NCBI GenBank assembly: GCA_026985755.1
Contig: JALSPX010000025.1
Span: forward strand, 1-5,249
Reading direction: 5' to 3'
Length of the DNA: 5,249 nt
From: Sulfurovum sp.
Lineage (GTDB): Bacteria; Campylobacterota; Campylobacteria; Campylobacterales; Sulfurovaceae
Part shown: piece after piece, positions 1 through 5,023 of the stretch
Layout of the letters: the number at the start of each line of letters is the position of its first letter
Numbering within the stretch: position 1 is the stretch's first letter
Notes under the pieces: model-generated
Database searches by the model: none
What the model was told of the DNA's origin: nothing
Seen by the model: only the letters and a program-made list of their open reading frames with translations
Translations under genes and position numbers: made by a program

Positions 1-534
1 CTTATCGAATACAGAACTATCAGGCAGATAGCGACGACATACACGCAAACGTTTTTTATAGTAAGGTGAAGTAAATAAGTTTGAATAAACAATTTCATGT
101 TTAATAGTACTTGCATGTGTAAACCACCCATCGCCTAGGTACATACCTACATGGGTAATACGCCGTGCATTTTTTTTATTGGTAGCAAAAAAGATTAAAT
201 CTCCATATTGTAGTTCACTTGGAGAGATACGTTTTCCTACTTTGGCTTGATTTCTAGCAACACGAGGGATTTCAATACCCATAGAGCCATAAAGATAATA
301 GGTGAACCCGGAACAATCAAAATTATTTGGTCCTTCTTCTGCCCATACATAGGGGCTCCCTTGTAACTTTTTTACCATTTTTGCTAGATTTTTTTTACTT
401 GGAGTGTATTTTATTTTTGGTTTTATTATTTCGTATCTAGGGTTTCCAGGGTGAGGAGAGGGCTTGTTGTGACTACAAGATGTTACGAATAAAAGTATGA
501 TGATAGATAGAAGTATATAGGGTTGTTTTTTCAT
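1..534 (-). CDS. NlpC/P60 family cell-wall peptidase lipoprotein (C-terminus beyond the left edge)
   Basis: Reading down from the ATG at 532-534, the frame stays open for 178 codons to base 1, so the C-terminus is missing. Residues 1-20 form a lipoprotein signal: MKK, a hydrophobic stretch, then the lipobox VTSC with Cys20 as the lipidation site. A Pro/Lys-rich linker follows to about residue 48. The NlpC/P60 domain runs from about 50 to 170. It carries the catalytic cysteine in FDCSGF (Cys74), the histidine in THVGMYLG (His128), and a second histidine in FTHAS (His140). The spacing matches the Cys-His-His triad of E. coli Spr/MepS. Members of this family usually cleave D-glutamyl-meso-diaminopimelate or D,D-crosslink bonds in peptidoglycan; the exact bond cut here is inferred. 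The gene lies 61 bases after queA on the same strand and may be the last gene of the tat operon or have its own promoter. The next in-frame ATG (codon 53) would lose the lipobox, so this start is preferred despite the lack of a Shine-Dalgarno sequence. Confidence 0.9.
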   Translation of the reverse strand, partial: MKKQPYILLSIIILLFVTSCSHNKPSPHPGNPRYEIIKPKIKYTPSKKNLAKMVKKLQGSPYVWAEEGPNNFDCSGFTYYLYGSMGIEIPRVARNQAKVGKRISPSELQYGDLIFFATNKKNARRITHVGMYLGDGWFTHASTIKHEIVYSNLFTSPYYKKRLRVCRRYLPDSSVFDK

Positions 535-540
535 AACGAT

Positions 541-546
541 ATTATA
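541..546 (-). promoter_or_regulatory. Perfect -10 hexamer close to the NlpC/P60 start codon
   Basis: The minus strand reads TATAAT only six bases before the ATG of the lipoprotein gene. There is no recognisable TTGACA at a 16-18 base distance and no purine-rich ribosome site in front of the ATG. If the hexamer is used, transcription would begin at or next to the start codon and give an almost leaderless mRNA. A chance match in AT-rich DNA, with the gene read from the queA transcript, is equally possible. Confidence 0.3.
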
Positions 547-595
547 GGTAAAACTGATTAAAATATAGTGAATTTTTAGGTAGTTTTATACTTTT

Positions 596-1651
596 TTAAA
601 CTATGAGCATCGCATCACCATAAGAAAAAAAACGGTACTTGTTTTTTATGGCTTCATTGTATAGCTTTAGTGTTTTTTCTCGCCCTATAAAACTTGATAC
701 AAGCATAATAAGTGTACTTTTGGGTAAATGAAAATTGGTAAGTAGATGATTGACACGTTTAGGAGGATTTAATGGATTTAAAAAGAGATCGCACTCTCCT
801 TGGGTTTTATGCGTACGTACATAATACTCCAAGGTTCTAGTAACAGTTGTGCCTATAGCCAAGAGTGGTGTAGAGGTATCTAAGATTTTTGCAGCACTTG
901 GAGGTATATGAAAATATTCAGAGTGCATAGGGTGGTCTAGTATCTCTTCTGCATCTACAGGTTTGAATGTGCCTGCACCGACATGTAGGGTGACTTTGTG
1001 TACACGGTGCCTTTTTTTGAGAGCCTCAAACAGTGCAGGGGTAAAATGCAGTGATGCAGTGGGTGCAGCAACTGCTCCTGCATGTTCAGCAAAGAGTGTT
1101 TGATAATCTGTTTCATCTTTTTTGTTGTCTTCTCTTTGCATATAAGGAGGTAGAGGCAGGTGTCCTATTTTGTCAAGCACAAGAACCAATGCTTCAAAGC
1201 GTATGGTTTGACCTCTATGGCTGAAGGTAACGATGCGAGAACCATCCTCATTGAGTGTCATGACAATGGCTTCTAGCTGATCCTCAAAGAGTAACCTACT
1301 ACCCACTTGTACCTTTCCTCGTATCATCACAAGGTATCGGTGTGCATCGAGTGGCTTATTAAAGAGAAGTTCTACTTTTCCTCCCCCTTGTGCTATACCT
1401 GACTTGGAGATGTGTGTGGATTCTTTTTGTCCAAAGATGCGTGCTTTAATGACACGTGTGTCATTGAGAAATACATCACACGCTTTGGGTACAAAGTCTA
1501 AAAGGTGTCGAAATGTTGTATGTGTAATGGTATCTGTTTGTCTATCATAGACGAGAAGTTTTGCATGGTCTCTAGGATAGACTGGTGTGGTAGCTATGAA
1601 ACCTTCAGGGAGGAGGTAATCATAATTTTTTGTAAGTAAATCATTTGACAT
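596..1651 (-). CDS. queA: S-adenosylmethionine:tRNA ribosyltransferase-isomerase QueA
   Basis: QueA transfers and isomerises the ribosyl group of S-adenosylmethionine onto 7-aminomethyl-7-deazaguanine at the wobble base of GUN-anticodon tRNAs, giving epoxyqueuosine. It is the penultimate step of queuosine synthesis and acts in the cytoplasm. The 351-residue length is normal for the family. Conserved blocks appear in the expected order: LNDTRVIKARI (62-72), IGHLPLPPYM (162-171), AEHAGAVAAPTASLHF (188-203), VTLHVGAGTFKPV (220-232), HSEYF (243-247), GTTVTRTLE (267-275), LLTNFHLPKSTLIMLVSSF (303-321) and YRFFSYGDAML (339-349). A short extra segment at about 75-90, before KVELL, looks like a loop insertion. 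The ATG overlaps the tatC stop as TAATG. No strong ribosome site precedes it, so translation probably depends on ribosomes finishing tatC. The pairing with tat genes looks like shared transcription rather than shared function. Confidence 0.97.
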   Translation of the reverse strand: MSNDLLTKNYDYLLPEGFIATTPVYPRDHAKLLVYDRQTDTITHTTFRHLLDFVPKACDVFLNDTRVIKARIFGQKESTHISKSGIAQGGGKVELLFNKPLDAHRYLVMIRGKVQVGSRLLFEDQLEAIVMTLNEDGSRIVTFSHRGQTIRFEALVLVLDKIGHLPLPPYMQREDNKKDETDYQTLFAEHAGAVAAPTASLHFTPALFEALKKRHRVHKVTLHVGAGTFKPVDAEEILDHPMHSEYFHIPPSAAKILDTSTPLLAIGTTVTRTLEYYVRTHKTQGECDLFLNPLNPPKRVNHLLTNFHLPKSTLIMLVSSFIGREKTLKLYNEAIKNKYRFFSYGDAMLIV

Positions 1652-2424
1652 TATGTGTTGCTGTCTTCACTTGTATCTTCTGTCTCTTCTATGTGTGGAT
1701 TGACGGCTTTGACAATCAGGATAGAAACACCATAAAGTATGACAAGGGGTGCTGCCATAAGCAGCTGAGTAAGTACATCGGGAGGCGTAAGTAAAGCAGC
1801 AAGCACAAAGATAATAAGCACGGCATAACGGAAAAAGTCTATGAGTGTTTTGTCTGTAACGAGACCTAATAAAGCTAGAAAATAAGCAAATACAGGAAGC
1901 TCAAATGCAATACCAAAGCCCATCATAATCTTGGTGAAAAATCCTACATAGTCTTCGATGTTGATGAGCGGGGTATAGAGGAACGAACCAAAGGTAATGA
2001 GAAACTGAAACCCAAAAGGTGTGACAACATAGTAAGCAAAGAGTATCCCTACTAAAAACATCACAGAGCCACCTACAACAAAAGGCAGTATCATCTTCTT
2101 TTCATTGGCGTAGAGACCAGGAGCGATGAAGAGCCAAATTTGGTAGAGTATGAAAGGCAAAGCACCTAAAAGCCCTGCAAAGAAAGAGACTTTAAGCGCT
2201 ACAAAAAATGCACCACCGACTTGGTGTGTGGTGACCATGCCATCTGCTGCTTTTTTAGACAAAGAAGCCACTTGAGCCAATGCTTCATTGAGTGGGGCAG
2301 TAATCCACTCTAAGATTTGTTCATGAAAAGTAAAAGCAACGATAAACGCGATGAAAATAGAAAGAACAGAGAGTCCAAGTCTTTTTCGTAGCTCTACAAG
2401 GTGAGGACGGAGTTCATCAAACAT
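1651..2424 (-). CDS. tatC: Sec-independent protein translocase subunit TatC
   Basis: TatC is the multi-spanning inner-membrane core of the twin-arginine translocase. It binds the RR signal peptide of folded, often cofactor-bearing, proteins together with TatB before TatA is recruited. The protein has 257 residues and hydrophobic segments that fit six membrane helices, near residues 17-33, 72-98, 112-135, 161-187, 198-212 and 217-238. Family hallmarks are visible: HLVELRKRL at 8-16 (cytoplasmic N-terminus contacting the signal peptide), APGLYANEKK at 101-110 with the conserved Glu108, FGIAFELPV at 170-178 with Glu175, and LTPPD at 212-216. The acidic C-terminal tail (245-257) is hydrophilic. 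The start codon overlaps the tatB stop by one base (TAATG). AAGGGG lies seven bases upstream of the ATG, inside the end of tatB, so it can be both coupled and initiated independently. Confidence 0.97.
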   Translation of the reverse strand: MFDELRPHLVELRKRLGLSVLSIFIAFIVAFTFHEQILEWITAPLNEALAQVASLSKKAADGMVTTHQVGGAFFVALKVSFFAGLLGALPFILYQIWLFIAPGLYANEKKMILPFVVGGSVMFLVGILFAYYVVTPFGFQFLITFGSFLYTPLINIEDYVGFFTKIMMGFGIAFELPVFAYFLALLGLVTDKTLIDFFRYAVLIIFVLAALLTPPDVLTQLLMAAPLVILYGVSILIVKAVNPHIEETEDTSEDSNT

Positions 2425-2876
2425 TAAGCATCCCCTTTGGTATTTTTATCATTTTTTTTCTCTTTTGCTATTTTTTCTTTTTTGGGTTTTTTAAAAGTAA
2501 CCGTTTCATTTTTAGGCTCTACAGGAGTGGTTAGCGGTTCAGGTGCATCTGTTTTTTTAGACTGTGCCACAGGGAAGTCACCAGAGGGTTGCTCTTCATA
2601 AATGACATCATTGAGGTCATCAAAAGCGATGTTCTTAAACCCTTTTAGCTCTTCGGTAGCTTCATTGAGCTGTTTTTTGTAGTTGAGTGCTTCTTCTTTA
2701 AGGTCAGCGATTTTCATCTCTTCTTCTAAAGAAGATTTTGCATCACCTATGGTTTTCTTCACACCTTTAATAAACTTAGCCATCTCTACAAGGGCAGACG
2801 GAAGTTTATCTGGACCCAAAAAGAGTATTGCTATCACAGCGATAAGAAGTAATTCGGTAAATCCGATGCCAAACAT
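2424..2876 (-). CDS. tatB: Sec-independent protein translocase subunit TatB
   Basis: TatB pairs with TatC to form the receptor for twin-arginine signal peptides in the inner membrane. The architecture is typical. There is a very short periplasmic N-terminus with Glu8 (MFGIGFTE), one membrane helix at about 8-20, the hinge FLGPDKLP (19-26), an amphipathic helix at about 27-50, and a long charged region predicted coiled or helical (50-85). The tail is Pro/Lys/Glu-rich and probably disordered (97-150). Glu8 and the 150-residue length favour TatB over the shorter TatA, and direct adjacency to tatC agrees. A TatA gene is not in this window and is presumably elsewhere. AAGG lies seven bases upstream of the ATG. 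tatB is the first gene of the tatB-tatC-queA operon. An open frame on the opposite strand here (about 2683-2910) is an antisense shadow. Confidence 0.93.
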   Translation of the reverse strand: MFGIGFTELLLIAVIAILFLGPDKLPSALVEMAKFIKGVKKTIGDAKSSLEEEMKIADLKEEALNYKKQLNEATEELKGFKNIAFDDLNDVIYEEQPSGDFPVAQSKKTDAPEPLTTPVEPKNETVTFKKPKKEKIAKEKKNDKNTKGDA

Positions 2877-2903
2877 ATATAACCTTAGATTTTTAATAGA
2901 TGT

Positions 2904-2912
2904 ATTTTAACA
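2904..2912 (-). promoter_or_regulatory. Probable extended -10 promoter of the tatB-tatC-queA operon
   Basis: On the minus strand the sequence TGTTAAAAT forms a TGn extension plus a 5/6 match to TATAAT. It places a transcription start about 20 bases before the tatB ATG. No good -35 sits 17 bases upstream. That is common in Campylobacterota, where sigma-70 promoters often rely on the extended -10. A weaker alternative is TTGTCA at 2935-2940 with GATAAT 15 bases further on. The site lies back to back with the mazEF promoter, so the two may influence each other. Confidence 0.5.
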
Positions 2913-2933
2913 GATTATCCTAAAATGTGAGCC

Positions 2934-2962
2934 TTGACAAAATAAGTTTGATATTGTATCAT
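2934..2962 (+). promoter_or_regulatory. mazEF promoter (-35 TTGACA, -10 TATCAT)
   Basis: A perfect -35 hexamer at 2934-2939 is followed after exactly 17 bases by TATCAT at 2957-2962 (5/6 match to TATAAT). The predicted start point is near 2969, giving a leader of about 25 bases that includes the ribosome site AAGGA at 2984-2988. It is the closest match to consensus in the window, as expected for a toxin-antitoxin operon that is strong until repressed by its own products. Confidence 0.75.
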
Positions 2963-2973
2963 TATGTATATAC
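2949..2973. promoter_or_regulatory. Candidate MazE/MazEF operator palindromes
   Basis: Two short palindromes cover the -10 and start point of mazEF: TGATA-TTG-TATCA at 2949-2961 and GTATATAC at 2966-2973. MazE antitoxins bind palindromic DNA through their AbrB-type N-terminal domain and repress their own operon, usually more tightly in complex with MazF. The position here would block RNA polymerase. The assignment is inferred from location and symmetry, and such AT-rich palindromes also occur by chance. Confidence 0.4.
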
Positions 2974-2995
2974 GGTAAAGAATAAGGACTGAATG

Positions 2996-3232
2996 ATGAC
3001 TGTAGCATTGAAAAAATGGGGTAATTCTATCGCTTTGCGTATCCCTAAAGATATAGCCAATACGCTGCATGTAGATGACAACTCATTAATGGAATTGGAT
3101 GTGCATGATGGTGTATTGACACTCAGACCCCAAAAAGAGAATCTGTTAGAGACGCTTGTCTCTCAAATAGATAGTGAAAATCTTCATAAAGAAGTAGATA
3201 CAGGTGAAAGTGTAGGCAATGAAGAGTGGTAA
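2996..3232 (+). CDS. mazE: MazE-type antitoxin (AbrB-family DNA-binding domain)
   Basis: This small, labile antitoxin binds and neutralises MazF and represses its own promoter. The N-terminal SpoVT/AbrB swapped-hairpin domain is clear: LKKWGNSIALRIPKDI (5-20) and the second strand DGVLTLRP (38-45). The acidic C-terminal segment (about 50-78), with ETLVSQIDSENLHKEVD and the ending GNEEW, closely parallels the toxin-wrapping tail of E. coli MazE. Two ATGs stand in tandem at 2993 and 2996. The second is chosen because AAGGA (2984-2988) then lies seven bases away rather than four, giving 78 residues, and the family normally begins with a single Met followed by a strand. The last 14 bases overlap the start of mazF, which fits antitoxin-first translational coupling. 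Confidence 0.93.
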   Translation: MTVALKKWGNSIALRIPKDIANTLHVDDNSLMELDVHDGVLTLRPQKENLLETLVSQIDSENLHKEVDTGESVGNEEW

Positions 3233-3563
3233 GTATGTACCAGATAGAGGTGATGTAGTATGGCTCAATTTCACACCGCAAGCAGGAAATGAACAAAGAG
3301 GAAAACGACCAGCCCTCATTCTCTCTCCTAAAATCTACAATGAAAAAACGTCACTATGCGTCTGCCTTCCCATCACCTCCAAGGTAAAAGGTTATCCTTT
3401 TGAAGTGGCACTTCCTGATGCGTTAGAAATTCAAGGTGTCATTTTGTCTGACCAGATTAAAAATTTGGACTTTTCAGTACGAGATATATCGTTTATTTGT
3501 AGGGTAAGTGATGAAGTAGTGAACCAAGTGCAAAAGAATGTTTTGGCACTTGTGGGTGGGTAG
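3219..3563 (+). CDS. mazF: MazF-family endoribonuclease toxin
   Basis: MazF toxins are ribosome-independent, sequence-specific mRNA interferases of the CcdB/PemK fold that halt growth when freed from MazE. The 114-residue protein aligns almost end to end with E. coli MazF: YVPDRGDVVWLNF (6-18), NEQRGKRPALILSP (24-37), PITSKVKGYPFEV (51-63) and GVILSDQIKNLDF (73-85). The residues matching catalytic Arg29 and Thr52 of E. coli are Arg30 and Thr53, and Glu25 matches Glu24, so the enzyme looks active. Asp16 of E. coli is replaced by Asn17. The RNA site it cuts cannot be read from the sequence. The ATG at 3219 lies inside mazE and has only a weak ribosome site, as expected if translation follows from mazE. 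No clear terminator follows the stop codon. Confidence 0.95.
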   Translation: MKSGKYVPDRGDVVWLNFTPQAGNEQRGKRPALILSPKIYNEKTSLCVCLPITSKVKGYPFEVALPDALEIQGVILSDQIKNLDFSVRDISFICRVSDEVVNQVQKNVLALVGG

Positions 3564-3757
3564 TTGTGTCATTTACTAAGTATTAAATTCTCATCTCTTC
3601 ACCACCCAATACACACTTCTTCCCTCTCTTCTCAAAAGAAAACCCCCTCAGCTTCCCGCAATGCCATTTGCTCTTAACTCGTGATGACGTTCAACGTCGT
3701 CACGAGTTAAAATCGTAAGACTGGTCACCTCCACCATATGAGGCAATATGTATACTG
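3564..3757. other. Convergent intergenic region with no intact gene
   Basis: This is the 194-base gap between the mazF stop and the antitoxin stop. From 3581 to 3650 the plus strand has only one G (3638), so the minus strand is purine-rich. On the minus strand 3583-3690 is open for 35 codons plus a stop but has no start codon in a usable place; the translation includes KWHCGKLRGFSFEKRGKKC. The palindrome at 3674-3710 and part of an inverted repeat at 3739-3773 also lie here. No tRNA, terminator with a U-tract, or promoter could be identified. Confidence 0.6.
3674..3710. repeat. 37-base near-perfect palindrome between the two convergent TA modules
   Basis: Two 18-base arms flank a single central C at 3692. 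The left arm starts TTAACTCGTGATGACG and the right arm ends CGTCGTCACGAGTTAA. They differ at one position only, which would be a G-U pair in RNA. As a hairpin it gives about 16 pairs and a five-base TTCAA loop. It lies between the 3' ends of two converging operons. No T-run follows it on either strand, so it is not a standard intrinsic terminator. It may act as a bidirectional barrier, a protein-binding site, or a copy of a dispersed palindromic repeat. Confidence 0.75.
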
Positions 3758-3773
3758 TCAATATTTTGCCTCA
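3739..3773 (-). repeat. Inverted repeat spanning the RHH antitoxin stop codon
   Basis: Perfect 8-base arms TGAGGCAA (3739-3746) and TTGCCTCA (3766-3773) are separated by 19 bases that include the TGA stop codon (3758-3760) and the palindrome GTATAC (3750-3755). On the antitoxin mRNA this would form a stem-loop enclosing the end of the coding sequence. No U-run follows, so it may act in RNA stability or incomplete termination rather than as a canonical terminator. Confidence 0.45.
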
Positions 3774-4039
3774 AGCAACTTATCATTGGCAAATTGGTGT
3801 ATGACAGAGTTTATGAGCGTTTGATAGGGGATGCCTTTTGAGAGTGCTTTACTCTTTATCTTAATGATGTCTGCTTCTAGGGCTCTTATGTTGATGGCTT
3901 TTTTCTGCTTGATATTGCTCAGCACAGTTGCTTTAAAGTTTGCTATCTCTTCCTCTGGTTTTTCCACAGCTACATAATCTACAGCCTCATACTCAGTTTG
4001 TTCTGCTTCTAGTTCTCGTAGTATTTTGTCTTTATTCAT
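3758..4039 (-). CDS. CopG/ribbon-helix-helix antitoxin of a BrnT-like toxin module
   Basis: This is the likely antitoxin partner of the upstream BrnT-like gene, 93 residues long. Residues 5-35 are acidic and probably contact the toxin. Residues 46-86 (QKKAINIRALEADIIKIK, then ALSKGIPYQTLINSVIHQFA) look like a ribbon-helix-helix domain: a basic beta strand, a helix, a turn with the common GIPYQTLI motif, and a second helix. This matches the CopG_antitoxin type (Pfam PF12441), in which the DNA-binding part is C-terminal. The start at 4037-4039 is chosen over an in-frame ATG 15 codons upstream because AAAGGA precedes it with a five-base spacer and it leaves a clean 22-base gap after the toxin. 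The longer start would overlap the toxin gene. It probably represses the operon promoter as a complex with the toxin. The family assignment rests on motif recognition. Confidence 0.85.
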   Translation of the reverse strand: MNKDKILRELEAEQTEYEAVDYVAVEKPEEEIANFKATVLSNIKQKKAINIRALEADIIKIKSKALSKGIPYQTLINSVIHQFANDKLLEAKY

Positions 4040-4061
4040 GATATTCCTTTCTAAAATATAA

Positions 4062-4346
4062 CTATTTTTCATTTTTTGTTCCAAGTATCAACTTGGTATC
4101 TTTTCTACTAGGGTAGATAGTCTTAAAAAATATCTCATCATCATTTTCCACAAAGGGAACAACATAGATATAGTGTTCTATCTCCACTAAGAGCTTTTTT
4201 TGATTTGGATACTTCTTCTGGTCGGGATGTATTTCTATACGATGCAGACAGTCATTGAGTATAGCTTCTTCAATATCTTCAAAAGAGACACCTCTAGTCT
4301 CTTTCAATATAATATTTTTTTCCTCATTCCACCTGATAACTTTCAT
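4062..4346 (-). CDS. BrnT-like toxin of a type II toxin-antitoxin system
   Basis: This is a 94-residue basic protein encoded just upstream of a ribbon-helix-helix antitoxin, the same toxin-first order as brnTA. The N-terminus IRWNEEKNIILKETRGVSFEDI (4-25) follows the BrnT pattern of a W-D/N-x-x-K start followed by RGVSFE. The C-terminal IYPSRKDTK (77-85) corresponds to the ISARKAT-like strand of BrnT (COG2929/PF04365). BrnT toxins have a RelE-like fold and are ribonucleases that stop translation. Whether this protein cleaves RNA is inferred, because the central part (HPDQKKYPNQKKLLVEIEHYIYVVPFV, positions 40-66) differs from classical BrnT and appears typical of a separate subgroup. AAAGG lies seven bases before the ATG. 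The gene starts 102 bases after the transglutaminase-like gene. Confidence 0.75.
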   Translation of the reverse strand: MKVIRWNEEKNIILKETRGVSFEDIEEAILNDCLHRIEIHPDQKKYPNQKKLLVEIEHYIYVVPFVENDDEIFFKTIYPSRKDTKLILGTKNEK

Positions 4347-4361
4347 CCATCTACCTTTAGT

Positions 4362-4383
4362 ATATTATGTATATTAATAATAT
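4362..4383. promoter_or_regulatory. Inverted repeat in the toxin operon promoter region (candidate operator)
   Basis: Perfect 7-base arms ATATTAT (4362-4368) and ATAATAT (4377-4383) are separated by eight bases, 16 bases upstream of the toxin ATG. The minus strand here also reads CATAAT (4365-4370) as a possible -10, and a GTATAC palindrome lies at 4391-4396. Ribbon-helix-helix antitoxins bind short symmetric sites overlapping their own promoter, so this is a reasonable operator. The extreme AT content makes chance symmetry likely too, and no good -35 was seen. Confidence 0.3.
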
Positions 4384-4414
4384 GTGGATAGTATACCTAA
4401 ATATTTATGGATTA

Positions 4415-4449
4415 TCAAGAGATAAAACTACTCTTGAATTGCTAGTTTT
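4415..4449 (-). other. Two overlapping, mutually exclusive weak stem-loops after the transglutaminase-like gene
   Basis: One stem pairs 4415-4421 with 4431-4437 (TCAAGAG/CTCTTGA, nine-base loop). The other pairs 4424-4430 with 4443-4449 (AAAACTA/TAGTTTT, twelve-base loop). They share bases and cannot form together. They directly follow the stop codon of the transglutaminase-like gene and precede the toxin operon. They could weaken read-through or serve as a terminator of poor quality, since no clear U-tract follows the stems on the minus strand. Confidence 0.25.
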
Positions 4450-5021
4450 TATTTGACATCAGGAAAATCACAGATCATCTCATCATAACTTTTATTCTTT
4501 TGCAAAGCCTCAATGATTTCAGGTCTGGGATTTGGCAGATTATCAGGCAAATCAAACTCTCCCTCACCTATCTCAAAGGCTAACTTTTCCTTTGGAGGGA
4601 TAAACTGGGCATCCACACCCTCTTTATTGCCCCTTGCATCGACTCTGTACCAACCGTATTCTTTGAGATATATCCAATTAAGTCCATGCAGACAATAGAT
4701 ATTGGGTCTGTACTCCGAACAACTCAGCCTCTGATAGGCAAATCCCGTGGGAATACCATTGGCACGAAGCAAGGCAACCAGTAAAATAGCCTTGGCATAA
4801 CACCAGCCAGTTTTATACTCCAACACTTCCGAAGCCTTGTAAGTGGTTGGAATGTCACTTGGATAGTCTCCACTATGCTTGATTTCATCACGAACAAACA
4901 AAAAACAAGCCTTGGCTATCTGTTCATCATTATCACAATTCAAAGCAAGAAATTTAGCTTGTTCTTGGATATACTTATCATGATAGTCTATGATATTCGT
5001 CGCTTTGAGATAATCTTTCAT
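4449..5021 (-). CDS. Transglutaminase-like superfamily protein (papain-fold cysteine hydrolase)
   Basis: The protein has 190 residues with no signal peptide or membrane segment, so it is probably cytoplasmic. Residues 32-130 form a bacterial transglutaminase-like core (PF01841 type): a helical lead-in IAKACFLFVRDEIKHS, then the catalytic cysteine in KTGWCYAKA (Cys74), the histidine in CLHGLNWIYL (His112) and the aspartate in YRVDARGN (Asp128). The triad is complete and well spaced, so the protein should be active. In bacteria such proteins are more often peptidases or amide hydrolases than crosslinking enzymes; the substrate is unknown. The start codon follows the stop of the DUF1348 gene by two bases, so the two are almost surely co-translated. 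The next in-frame material after the triad (135-190) is Pro/Glu-rich and shows no known domain. Confidence 0.85.
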   Translation of the reverse strand: MKDYLKATNIIDYHDKYIQEQAKFLALNCDNDEQIAKACFLFVRDEIKHSGDYPSDIPTTYKASEVLEYKTGWCYAKAILLVALLRANGIPTGFAYQRLSCSEYRPNIYCLHGLNWIYLKEYGWYRVDARGNKEGVDAQFIPPKEKLAFEIGEGEFDLPDNLPNPRPEIIEALQKNKSYDEMICDFPDVK

Positions 5022-5023
5022 CT

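Noticed and set aside
549..588. TAAAACT/AGTTTTA inverted repeat between queA and the lipoprotein gene
   Set aside because: Seven AT-rich pairs with a 26-base loop are unlikely to fold or to be a specific site.
2683..2910. Plus-strand open frame of 75 codons opposite tatB
   Set aside because: It lies antisense to the well-conserved tatB gene, has no ribosome site and shows no recognisable protein features.
3674..3710. Canonical rho-independent terminator
   Set aside because: The stem is strong, but neither strand has a T-run directly after it.
3700..3736. tRNA-like 3' end (GGTCACCTCCACCA) as a remnant attachment site
   Set aside because: The bases upstream do not form a T-arm or acceptor stem, and no matching duplicate was seen in the window; the CCA ending is probably chance.
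4040..4084. N-terminal extension of the RHH antitoxin by 15 codons
   Set aside because: It would overlap the toxin gene, and the downstream ATG has a good AAAGGA ribosome site with proper spacing.
4200..4391. Plus-strand open frame of 63 codons opposite the BrnT-like toxin
   Set aside because: It is antisense to a supported gene; its hydrophobic look comes from AT-rich codons read backwards.
4513..4698. Plus-strand open frame of 61 codons opposite the transglutaminase-like gene
   Set aside because: It is antisense to a gene with an intact catalytic triad and has no independent support.
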